Assembly (NCBI RefSeq): GCF_000003815.2
Contig: NC_049982.1
Location: 25,609,508-25,673,507, forward strand
DNA: 64,000 nt
From: Branchiostoma floridae
Lineage: Eukaryota > Chordata > Leptocardii > Amphioxiformes > Branchiostomatidae
Direction of reading: 5' to 3'
Positions 50,201-62,700 of this stretch are shown one piece after another. The stretch's first letter is position 1, and each line of letters starts with the position of its first letter. A program made the translations under genes and the position numbers. Under the pieces are notes generated by a model, which saw only the letters and a list, made by a program, of their open reading frames with translations, was not told where the DNA came from and ran no database searches.

Positions 50201-53200
50201 GAAGTCATAAGTTGCTATTTTTACATACTATCAGGGCTGTCTCCAGGACGGAAATTTGCTTGATGAGATATTACACCATCCATCCCACAAATCTGACATG
50301 AAACTATTGAAAATCTATTTTCATGACCTTCAAAAAAGGCCTCCCAAACAATGAGTGGGCCAGAAAAAAAATTCAAGCTGGAGACAGCCCTGCATATTAC
50401 ATGTATAATTATACATCAACTAAGCATCACTTTTTATGTTAACCTGTTTACACGCAGGGCCCAAAGTTTTTCCTTTGGAAAAGGCACTTAATTTACATCT
50501 ATTCCTGACCTCTTTTACAGTACGCCTCACTTCGATATCAGCTTCCATATTGCTAGTCTTTTTAGCCAAGTATACCAAGCGATGTTCTTTTTGATAATCG
50601 TTTCGGTTCTTTTGCATGCATGACACCTTCCACAGTGACTTATACCACAGTGACTTATACCACAGTGACTGGGAATGCATAATTTATGATTGATATGCAC
50701 AAACATACAATTACCTGATAGTATGTTTCAATGGCACTCGTACTGTGAACAGTATTTTCTCTTTCATACTTGTGGGCCACACCTGAAGATACACAGGTAC
50801 AACAAGTCAGTGTGCAGGTTTCCTTAAGAAACTGATTATCAACAGATATATATATGATAATATATATCTCTTCCTCACTTATCAAATGTGACATGCTTGA
50901 GAGTCCTATCATAAAATACAGCGGACACTGAAATCTCCTTCTTAATCATGCAAAATTAGCTCCTGATTTGTATAATAAATCAACATTGTCTTCTACAAAT
51001 TAAGCGTTATCACTTAAGCTTAAAAAATAAATTATTTCAGATTTTGAAAGAGAATATTTTCAGTGTGGAAACACTAAACAGACAACACAAACAAACACAC
51101 CAACAGCAATACATCATGCTTCACGGATGTAATGAAGACACATGTGCAACAACTGTACAACGAATACAAAAATATTATATACCATACCCTGAGGGAGCTG
51201 GACTTCTCTGTGTTTGACACGTTGGCTGGCCAGGAGAGGGCGTGTCTTCGTGTTTTCCTGCAGACTGCCGACCACCAACTCAACAGTATCCAGGGCTTGC
51301 TGTACAAGGACAACATCATATTGAGGTCTTAGTCATTATATAGTGATGTCAATAGGTCAAAAGTTGAATTAAAATGTTTTTTTTTATATTCATATCAACT
51401 TTCATACACTCAGCATTAGCAGCTGTACTGCTGATGGACTGCCTTTGTTTTGGAGTTTTTGTGGAATGTCATCGATAAAATTCATAATCAATGTAGATTG
51501 TGAAAAGCAGTGGGCCAAGAACGGAGCCTTGAGGGACCCCCGCATTTATGGCCATGGCAATAGACTCTACACCATTAATAGTAGTTCTCTACTTGTGAGA
51601 TAGGGTTGCAGACTGAATCTGATACGGAAGCTGGTGTGTTATGCCAAAGGGTGGATGTACCGATTACACAGGTACAGATACAGGAGCTGGTGTGTTACGC
51701 CAAAGGGTGGTTATACCAATTACGCAGGTACACATACAGAAGCAGATGTGTTAAGTCAAGGGAGGTTATATCGGCTATACAGATTACAGATACAGAATCT
51801 AATACAGAAGACGGTGTGGTATGCTGAAGGGCAGTTATACCAGCTTTACAGATACAGACCTGTTGTGTGACGTTGCCATGTACCAGGCACTCCATGTACA
51901 TATGAGAGAACAGCTGCTTCATGAAGGACTGCAGGTTTTCTATTGTCACCTCTGAAAAACATGCGAGACACAAAATGAGGAAAGTTTTCTCCCGAAAAGA
52001 ACCTGTTAGCTAAATACAGTAACCTGTAAATTCTGTACATGATGTCTGTCTTCTCTGTCATGACTAGTGGAAGAATAGCTCACCAAATAGCTCTTCAAAC
52101 TTGTTTTAATTCATCCCTTCCGAAAATACTTTCATCAGGTTGATGGGACATAGGCTATAGGACAATTCTTTTATACAAAAAGTCTCCAGCACAAAGTTTG
52201 ATTAAAGAAGACATTGTCATGAACATTTACCATCGAGACTGCCAACCAGTTCTTCCTTTGTCCAGCCCACTTCAGACAACAGCAGCGTTGTGTAGTACAC
52301 CGCATGTTGGTACGGCTGCTCTGCCTTGAAGTTTTCCAGTGCACGTGTGTACTGTAGGGGAGGGGTGTGTGAGTTTATTTGTTTGTTTATTTGAAGGATC
52401 TCCATTAGTAAGTACAATGCATGCATCACTAGTCTTCCTGGAGTCACTATACAAACATGTTACATAAAATAACACATAATTCACTTCACAGTTTCAACTG
52501 CACATGCATGTGGTGTAATTATATATTGTATACGAGCGATCGTGATAATGTCACGGCGACGCAGTGGTAGGCAAAAAGCAGGTGTTTGGCAAACGATTGA
52601 TTTACATATTAACCGGTAATTTGATCTGCTGATTTAAATATCAATTTTTAATCCAATCTACTGACGTCCTGGTAGGCACTAACCGCCGAATACCCCGGAT
52701 ATAAACAACAACAGCGATCGCTCATATTTTTGGTACTATTTTAGAGTTGTGGGCTCCTGGTGAGACACAAACAATAGATGTCTTGACATGTCTTAATAAG
52801 TATTGTGAAGACTGGTAACTAAACTAATGTTTTACAATTTTAAGGCCTTGGACCTGCGGAAACTTTAAATATTCACAAACAACATCCAGGTAATCATATC
52901 TGACAAAAAGCAGTTACTCAAGCAACTGGATATGATTAATTGGAAATGATCAGAAGTTTCAGATAGCATCCGTTATCTTTCGTCAGTGACACTGAAGAGA
53001 TCTTGTTGGAGATCTCCAAAGACCTGGTCTCCAACTAGATCTCTTCAGTGTCCCTGATGAAAGATAATGGATGATATCTGAAATACATTTGTATCTGTCA
53101 CCGTTTCAAAAATCATATTATCCAGGTGCTTGAGTAACTGCTTTTTGGCGCAACCTAAATAAAGGTTTTGGCTGAAGTTGCCCACTGGGTATCATGGCAG

Positions 53201-56200
53201 TATTTCAAACCCTTATACTTACAAGTTCCTTGATGATAGTAAACCTCTTAGGGTCAATAGTAAACGATGTCATCTTGTCCAGAACCTTCTTCAGGAGAAT
53301 GGACTGCTTGTCATCGTATCCCCCAATAGCAAGCTGAAAACAATTCATACATATAGAATTTATGTTAAGAATACATTTTGTTGACAAACAAAAGGCATAA
53401 GGCAGCACCAAGTTAGTTTCCAACTTCTTGGTTTTTGTGGGGAATTAATAGAGTGAGTAGGAAAAAACACAGGTAAACTTGTACATGTATATTTTAAGTA
53501 CCTACCTCTACACAAGGAGCTCTACATAAAAAAAATGTAAGAAACACCTGACAGTATCCAATGTGTAACACACCACTTCTGTACATCAAAAAGTACAAGT
53601 TGCATAAGACTGGACTATAACGTTTGATTCACTCACATTGGGACAGACCCTGACTAATACTAATAAGAGTTTTATAGATAAAATTGGTGTGACGAGTTGT
53701 TCTTTACAAGATGATGCCCCTAACCGAATTCACTCATTTTCACCTGACTCAAGTGAAAAAATAAGTGTAAGTATCAAATTTCCCAAGGTGCCATTTCACA
53801 ACACTGGGCCTCTAGATCGAGTCAACGATCTTTAGCAGAAGAACCATCTTCAAAGTTGCCACACTTGTAACTAAATTATGCTTATCATATTTTGTAATTT
53901 TGTAAAGAGAGGGGGTGGGGGGACTTACATAGAAGCCATAGGTGGTGTTGTGGAGTGTGTATGACACACCAGCCAGTTCAGCAGAATAGGCATACTCCGT
54001 CAGCGCATCTCTGTACAGCTGTACAAACATGTATGCCAGGTTGCAGTTCAGAGGGTCAGCATACGCCACGGGGCTATAGAGAGAGAAGACATCAAATAAG
54101 TTGTCTTTCAATGTCAAATTTAATTCTGTGTATAAAAGATATTCATTAGATAGGACAAGCAGTGTTTTAACTTGAATAGGAGGCAGGCTGAATAAAAATT
54201 CTAACTGGAAGCTATGTGATTCCACAGCCCACCCAGAATAAGTCTAGGGTCAGCAGGTTTTTCTAGGGCAGGCACATGTATAGGGAAAGAGGAAACACAA
54301 CATTTTTTTCTAGGCCTAAGTTGAATCGGTATATGAATTAGTATTTGAAACAGAGAAGGGAAATTTTAATTATATAAGTTGTAACCAAAGTTATGCCATG
54401 TATTGTACTGTTCCATAACCTGTAAAATATACATCCAGTCTTAATGTGTGATACTTGTCCTCATACTTTTCAGTTTACTTAATAATTAATTCAACTGTAT
54501 TGTAATACAATGTATGTCTCACTGTAGACTTTTGGTCAGCCTAAAAAAAATTACAAGAAAAAAAGAAAGAGAATCCCTGTAACCTAAGACCATAATATTT
54601 TCAGGACTGAAACAGGAAACACTTTTTTCCTAGGCCTTACACTTCTCTGCAAACTCATTCTTAGACCTATATTACATAAAATACATGTCATACAGTGGCT
54701 GCTATCTGAAACATCTGACCCTTGAGAGACTTAAACCAGTTGCTTAACTTATGTATTTAACACTTTTTTTGGGCATCTGCCTTAGGGTCTAGCCTAATCA
54801 TATGTCTGTGTTTATGCCAAAAAGCAGTTACTCAAGCAACTGGATATGATTTTGGAAACAGTGCAGACGCTTCAGAGTAACTGCTTTTGGCGTATCTTAT
54901 TACCTGGATGTCTAACCTTCATTGACGTATATCTGACAGTGTGTTTGTTTTTCTTCCTTGCTTGTATTGTCAAAATGGTAATACTATCAACAAAAATCTA
55001 GAAAGTGTGAAAATTGTTTATATATGGCTTGAGTTCATGTAAGTAGTACCGGTAAGTGGATATTGTCTTACTTGATGAATTCAAAGTTGAGGCAGGCCTT
55101 GGGTAGAAGGAAGGTGTCATCCTGCTTGAACCACACCTTACACATGGGGTCATCCTGACAACATGGGGCAAGAATCAGACCATATTAGCATTGCTGATAT
55201 TCTCCAAGCAGAGGTTTGTCTCCGGCTGTTTTTTTAGTTTCTTTGAAGCATTTTTATTGGCTTTCTGTTTTGCACCGTTTTCTTCCGCGGCCACAAGACA
55301 TAATGAAAACAGAACAAATAGAAAGCCCAATAGAATGAGCCTAAGAAAGCCTAAGAAAACTAACAGCCGGAACTGAACCTCTGCTTGGAGAGCAAAATGT
55401 TAAAAAGAAAGGTCACATGTTTTAACATCCATTAACTTAAAGTTATTTACTACTCAATGGCAATTCGAAAAAAAAAATCTAATGAAAATCTAATGAAAAC
55501 TAATGAAATATTAAGAAGGTTGCACTATTAAGGAAATATGTACAACTTTGATATATGCACTTCAAACTGTTAAGTTAAGCTTAGGCCACACCAATTTAAT
55601 TTCTTGGTTCACGGATTCGCTCGCTCCTATTTTTTGGAGAAAAAAATAAAAATAAAAATTACCACTCAGCAAATTTTCACCATTAATGAAGCCATTCACC
55701 AACTTTCTGGTGTAGCAAATTGGTCTTTATATTATAAGCTCCTTAAAGTGTGGGTACAGGTGCTGTTACTGTACAATAATAGTGTTTTTGTACTTTTTTC
55801 AAGCTGAAAACTTTTTTTTCTTTATGTTTTGGATTAGTCGTTACCTTTACCCCAACCATTTTACAATTTTTATTTTCATTTTTATTTCGCCCTCTCGCTC
55901 CATATTTTTTATGAAAAAATCCGTGAACCAAGAAATTAAATTGGTGTGGCCTTAGAGTTGTTTGGCCTACATCTATATCTATTACTAATATTAGGTAGTT
56001 GAGTTATGGAGAGGAAACCTTACCTTGATGCATTCTGGTATTGATGGTGCCTGGAGAGGACATAGAAATTTGCACAAGGGTCATGATTATCATATCATTC
56101 ATTAATGGTAATCTATAAATGGTACTATCCTACAGGTTAAACAAACTCTGTAGCATGGTTTAGAAGTTATTTAACTGTACAAACATTCCGTATCACACAA

Positions 56201-56670
56201 GGTACCAGCCCAACCTGCAGGGGGGCTGGGACCAAGTGTGATACAAATAGAAACAAGTGACCGTAGGTAACATACTCTGTGACATATTTATGGTTTCCGA
56301 CTCATCAGTTGCAACAATATAAATTTTTGTTTGTTATGCCGATGATATGGACAGTCCCTGACAGACAAATAACAACAAACAGGAACACAAAAACAATAGT
56401 CTGTTGCCGGAGGTTACCTTTCGGTCACAGACTAATTAGAATGCACCATGTTGTATTTTATTCTTGTCATACTCAGGTCAGAAAACACAGAAAAATTCAA
56501 AGAACTCCGTTCACTTGGGAAGTTGGAGTGGAGTGTGCTAAATTTAATCGATGGAAGCATGTGTGATGCAAGTAAGAAGCCTATGTGATATGGAAAATAA
56601 TCACCTGTATCAAACGTTATCGCTGCCCAAGTCAATATATATATACATGTATTTCATATATATATATATA

Positions 56671-56756
<86 letters not shown>

Positions 56757-59700
56757 CATGTATATACACATATACACACACACATATGAAATACAACACG
56801 GTGTATTCCATAACACCTGAGGCACCAGCCTGACCCCCAGTATTCAAAATATTGACAGCAGCGCACTCGATGTGTGTTTGAATTGTTGGAACTGTTGTGT
56901 TGGAACCCCGTCTAATAGCCAGTAGAACCCTGACAGTGTGTAATAATAAACACACAAGATCAGACTCATCACATAAAATAAGGTTTGACCCGGTCGGGAA
57001 CACCGGTATCAAACATATAACTTTATTGCACAACAATTGTACGAGGTACAAAGTATGGCATCTACATAACTACAGTGCTATAACTTAACTTAAGGCTTAT
57101 CTAACTAATACAGGAGTTGTAGTATGGGATAAGTTTCTTACAATCATTGGAGGCTTTTACAATCATTTGGGGAATTTCTAATGTCAAAACCTTCTTTGAT
57201 ATATTTTCCTATATCTGCCATGCAGGGATTGTCACATGTCATTATGTATCTGAATTTGCACTTCAGGTCCATTTGGATAAATCCTTGTGTACAAAATGAC
57301 AGCCTTCTGTATAGAGAATTGCGTATATCGGAATATTTGGGACATACAACCATAAAGTGATATTCGTCTTCGATTAGCTCCGGACAGAATGGACAAACCC
57401 TCTGGTCAATAGGGATTTTTTGGAATCTTCCGGTTTCTATATTTAATTTGTGACAGCCAATTCTGAGTTGTGTGATTGCCCTACGAACGTCAAGGCTCTT
57501 TATGGTTGAAATGTAATTTTCTTGCTTGTAATGCTTGTTCAATGTAGAAAGAGAGGAGAGTTTGGAATTGTTTCGAATAGAGGAATGCCAATTTTGCACG
57601 TATATATCTTGTAAACGTTGTCGTAACTGAGTGGTGATTGTGTCTATGTGGTATGACCTCGGGTTCAGCCATATGTGTCCAAAGCCTTGGTAGTTGAGGA
57701 TATTTTTTACGTGGACAATCCAATCATGTTCTCCGAATGAAACAGTATTGTATGTTATCATGGCTTAGATATGACATACATGTTAAATATCTGCATTGTG
57801 TGTATCCAAGCCTTCGGGCCAAAATGAAATTTACTGTTCAAATTGTAAAAGGCAACAGAACAAGTCTATATGATTGTTGGTCACAATTTAGAAACGAGTA
57901 CTGCAAGCAATGATGGTGTGTATGACCTTCTCTGTACTAACAGCATGAAAGATGTTACCATGCTATAATGTTTCAAAACTCATGACATTAACTTCTTCAG
58001 ACTATCAGGAAACAACTTGCGACTTGGCAGTTGAAGTGTATTTGATATTAATGTGTGTCAATGCATATTCAAGCAGATCTTAAATAAAATGACGCACGGG
58101 GAAATTGACTAACGCCCACATCAGTTATCAACCTTAAGTTGGTGTGAAGCACACGTGAATGTATAGCACGTGTGAATGTATAGCCCATGTGAATGATTGT
58201 ATAGCACGTGTGAATGTATATTCAAGATTTTAAATGAAATGACGCACTAGGAAATTAACTGACGCCCACATCAGTTATCAAGCTGAAGATGGTGTGAAGC
58301 ACACGTGAATGTATAGCACGTGTGAATGTATAGCCCATGTGAATGATTGTATAGCACGTGTGAATGTATATTCAAGATTTTAAATGAAATGACGCACTAG
58401 GAAATTAACTGACGACCACATCAGTTACCAAGCTGAAGATGGTGTGCAGCACGAGGTACTGTAAAAATTTAACTTAAGTTCACGGAGATTTAATTTCGCG
58501 GTAGCAGGAAAATAGATTTTTTGCGGTGGTTTTAATTTCGCGGTAGCACCATGCACTGTAGTGTCTTAACTGCCATGGAAAAATGTCCAAGGTGGTTTTA
58601 AATCTGCGGTGAAGCGGCCGACGCGAAAACCGCGAAAGTTTCTGCATTTACAGTAATTTGCATCATTGATACATGTACTTGCATCATACTTGTACATAGT
58701 TATGTCTATTGTCTATTCAACAGGCAGGGGTTATGATAAAGAAATTCAGAAGTGAGGCACGTGTCACTTCGGTCTCAAGATGCTGGAAAGGAAGGCACCG
58801 GTGTTGTTACTGCTGGCTTACAGCCATCTACTGTTTGTGCCAGTAGCAGCTGCCAGGTACCCAGACGGCTGCAGCTGCTTCAGACCCTTGGCTAATTATA
58901 ATACAAGTTTTACTTGTAAGTGTCCAAGAGCACGCTGGATAAATCCCTGCAGCTGGATTGGCTACGGAGGAAACATGTACAGATTCGAAGACTGTCTCGA
59001 TGCCCTACCAACTGGCTTCTTGAAAGAAACTGGAAAAATCTACATCAACCATCTCCGATCCTCCACCATACTGGAGTGGTCTTTCCCAAACATGTCAAGT
59101 CTTGTGTTTCTGCAGATCCAAACGTCGAACGTTTCCACAATACGGCCGGGGGCTTTCCGAGGTCTGTCATCGTTGCGAACGCTCTACTTGAGTGACAACC
59201 AAATCACCAGTCTAGGTAATGGCGTGATCACACTTATCATTCTAGTCAATTTTGTATACCATTTTCATAATATTGTGTATTTTCTGGACTTGAGTATGCA
59301 ATTTTTAAACTTTTAAAAATTCAAAAGGTGCTGCATATTGTTACCAAAGTTGGGGTGCATACTTTATCTGAGCCTATTGCACTTCTGAATGGAAAAAGGA
59401 CCTCAAACAGAGTAACTTACTGTAAATGCAAGTACACGGGGATTAAATTTTGCAGTAGGTGGAAAAATGAAGTGTTCAGCTTATAGTTTTGCAAGGGAAA
59501 CTTGCATGAAATATCTTTCTCAATATATTGGCAGTACAGTTCTTTGTGCACCATAAAAACGACAATGTACTACATGTATGTATTATAATTTCATACATAA
59601 TTTACTTTGATTTGAGTCATGTTCATTTCCAGGTACACGCAACTTGCAATGTGGCTTGATTAGTCTGCACACAAAATACTGTCATATGAATATGAATTAC

Positions 59701-62700
59701 ATGTTCATTGAATACATCATAGAGCAACTTTTTTTGTAGAAAAAAACCTGAAACTGTAATGTTTGTAGGGAGGACTTGGCTAATATTTCGAACATTCCTT
59801 CCTAGTACTCAATTCACTACAATTAAATATAAAGAAAAAGAAGTGTCTAGATCATCTACTAATTTAGTCAAACCTACCTTAAATTTGCATAGCGACCACC
59901 TGGCCATTGGGGTCACTTTTTGTCGGTCCCTTGGATTTTTCCCATTGACCTAAGCGTTAAGAACTAGTCTATTGTGGCCTCCTGTCCAACGCGGCCATGG
60001 CCACACAATTTCCGGTCCGTAGATACAGAAACACTGCCTATTGCGACCATACAGCGGCCGTATGTCCCCCCGCACCGAGTTTAAAATCGTTGTTTGCAAT
60101 AAAGATTAACAACATGGACTCCCAAAGAGACCCCACTTAGGGACCGTACGGCGTTTAGTGAGGGGGGAGGGCCGGTCGCCAGAGGGTCGGGTCAAAAAAT
60201 TTTTGCATGGCCCTCCCCCCAGGTAAATTTGTTTTTGCTAGGCCCTCCCCCCAAGACAAAATATTTTTGCTTGGCCCTCCCCCCTCCTATCAACTTTGAA
60301 AAAAAATATTCAAGACGCCAATAAAACACTGCGCTCCCGCATTTGGAAATGTGCTTTGCGTCATACTTTTTCATGATTTTCATCGAGAAGCAGATCTCTC
60401 ACCCCTAGTAAAAAAAAGGAAAACAGAATGGCTCAAAATATCTGCTTAATAGAGGGATAAATATCTGCTTCATAGAGGCATAAATATTTGCTTCATAGAA
60501 GCTATTTCATTGTTTTGATATTAAAACAACACCTAAAAAGCATTTGTACCTGGATTTCTAGTAGATTTGCGCCACGAAGCGGCGCGCGCCCCGCTCCCTA
60601 AATTTACGTATTGCAAGCTCGCGGGCCTGAGCGGCTTGACGGAAACTATTTTCAATTTACATATATTTTGGACTTTTTCTTGGTTCTGTGGTGGTAATAA
60701 CTTACGGTAAATCGGGGGAAAAAATGAAAACCAAAACGACAGCACGATTCGACTTCCAAAACTGTAGTGGGGAGGGGGGCGCCGACGCGTGACGCTGATT
60801 TTCCCACGGCGGGGTAAGACCGGTCGCCTCTCTCTAGCCGCCGGCGGGCGTGAGACCGCAGACTTGCAGAAGATCTTTTAGAAATGCCACGCTTTTTTTG
60901 CCACGATTTCCTGCATTGCTTTTTTATGGGAAAATTTGCTGGTTAGATGACATTTCTATGAAAAAATAAATAAAATACGAGGGTTTCAAGTTTTTGAGAA
61001 CGACATTCCGAACACCATGTTCGGCGCCAAAGGCACGAAGAATCGCAAGGTAGGTCCGGGAGAATTTTGAAATCTTGACCCTCTTAAAAGCTATTTCCTT
61101 CAGTTTGAGGACATATTTTGCTGACAAACAAAGCTAACTTTAATAGCCTTTTTAATTTAGAAATACAAAATTAAATCCCCCCAAACACATTATCACAATG
61201 TCGGTCATCAAAGGCGCGAGGCCGGTCACGTCAAAAGGGATCCAGGGAAATTTGCAAATATTTACCCTCGAGCTCTGAACGCCATTTCTTACATTTTGAG
61301 GGCAATAAGACAGGGGTAAATTTTGCTGGCAGACTAATCTAGAGTTTAATAACATTTCTGTACGTGAAGAAGGTTTCCGAGGGTGTCATGCATAAGCCCC
61401 GCCCCCTCCCTTTCGCATTTTCACTGTATCCCGAGCGCCAACCTCGGGCGATCCCTTGCAGAGGTCCAGAAAAATTTTGAAATCTTGACCCTCTGAAACG
61501 CCGTTTCTTGGATTTTAAGGGACATATTTTGCTGGCACTGTCTGCCCAAGCTATTTTTTTTTGCTTGGCCCTCCCCCCAAGTAAAAAAAAAATTGCTAGG
61601 CCCTCCCCCTGGCAAAATATTTTTTTGCTTGGCCCTCCCCCCCCTGGCGACCGGCCCTCCCCCCTCGCTAAATGCCGTACGGTCCCTTATTGCTGTTTTT
61701 ATTGCTAATTTGTCTATCCTTTACTTGCAGAGTCTGACGTTTTCGACGGGCTCAAAAACCTAGAATGCTTGTTCCTCATCAAGAATGCCATCTCAGTCAT
61801 ATCCAAGCATGCCTTCAGTAACCTCCCTCGCCTGGCCATTCTGTACTTGTCCAACAACGAACTGACTTCAGTGCCAGTTGATGCACTTCTGCAGCCTCAA
61901 GCCTTGAAGTTTGCGGGCCTGAAAACAAATCACATCGCTCAAATCGACCGCGACATCACGCGTCTGGAGCGAAACCCGGACCTCCGTCTACTGATGGCAC
62001 AGAACATGCTGCAGTGCGGCAAGGATCTATCGTGGCTCATCTGTAACCTACCAGGTTTGGAGCTCATCAATGATCGCTTCACGCTGAAGTGTTTGTCAAC
62101 TGCCAAGTTCCAGCAAACTCTCCTCTACACCATGAACAAGGACGACTGCCAGACCAATACAGATGGGCTACTAGAGGGAACTGAGTCCGTAGAACATGGT
62201 CATGATGAAATACCAATCACCACTGTTACAGCTGCACGGAAGAACTCGGCAGTTCCCAATACCACCGCCGCCATCGATCTGTACAACAAGACCACTGAGA
62301 ACTACACCAAGTTGTCCACAAATGACTTGCTGCCCTCCCAACACACAACAGAGATGGACCATGTCATTCTTCTTGGCGGAATCACCAACAATGATGACAA
62401 CAGCACCTACATACCGGCCATGATCAGTGCTGTTGTTGTGCCCCTCCTCTTTGTGTTGGCAATGGTGGGCATCCTCTTCCTCTACAAACGCTGGCGGAGT
62501 GCAGGCTTGGCCAATCGTGCCCAACAAGCTGCAATGGGCAACAAGCCTACGTCCTCAGAAGCAGAGGGAAGCCAGATAATCGAACTGCCCGCAGTGGTCA
62601 ACTCTAACTCTGCCGCATCTGATGGGAACTCGGCGACCGACCAGACATCGGGAGACAACGACACTATTCAGCCATATGCTGTGGCCTACGACGAAGATGA

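Noticed and set aside
52532-52728. Possible MITE with gagcgatcg / cgatcgctc ends
   Set aside because: The inverted match is only about 10 bp and self-complementary in part. No second copy in the window, so it was not annotated.
56551-56866. Several open frames made of IYIY/THTH repeats on both strands
   Set aside because: They are translations of the AT/GT microsatellite, not genes.
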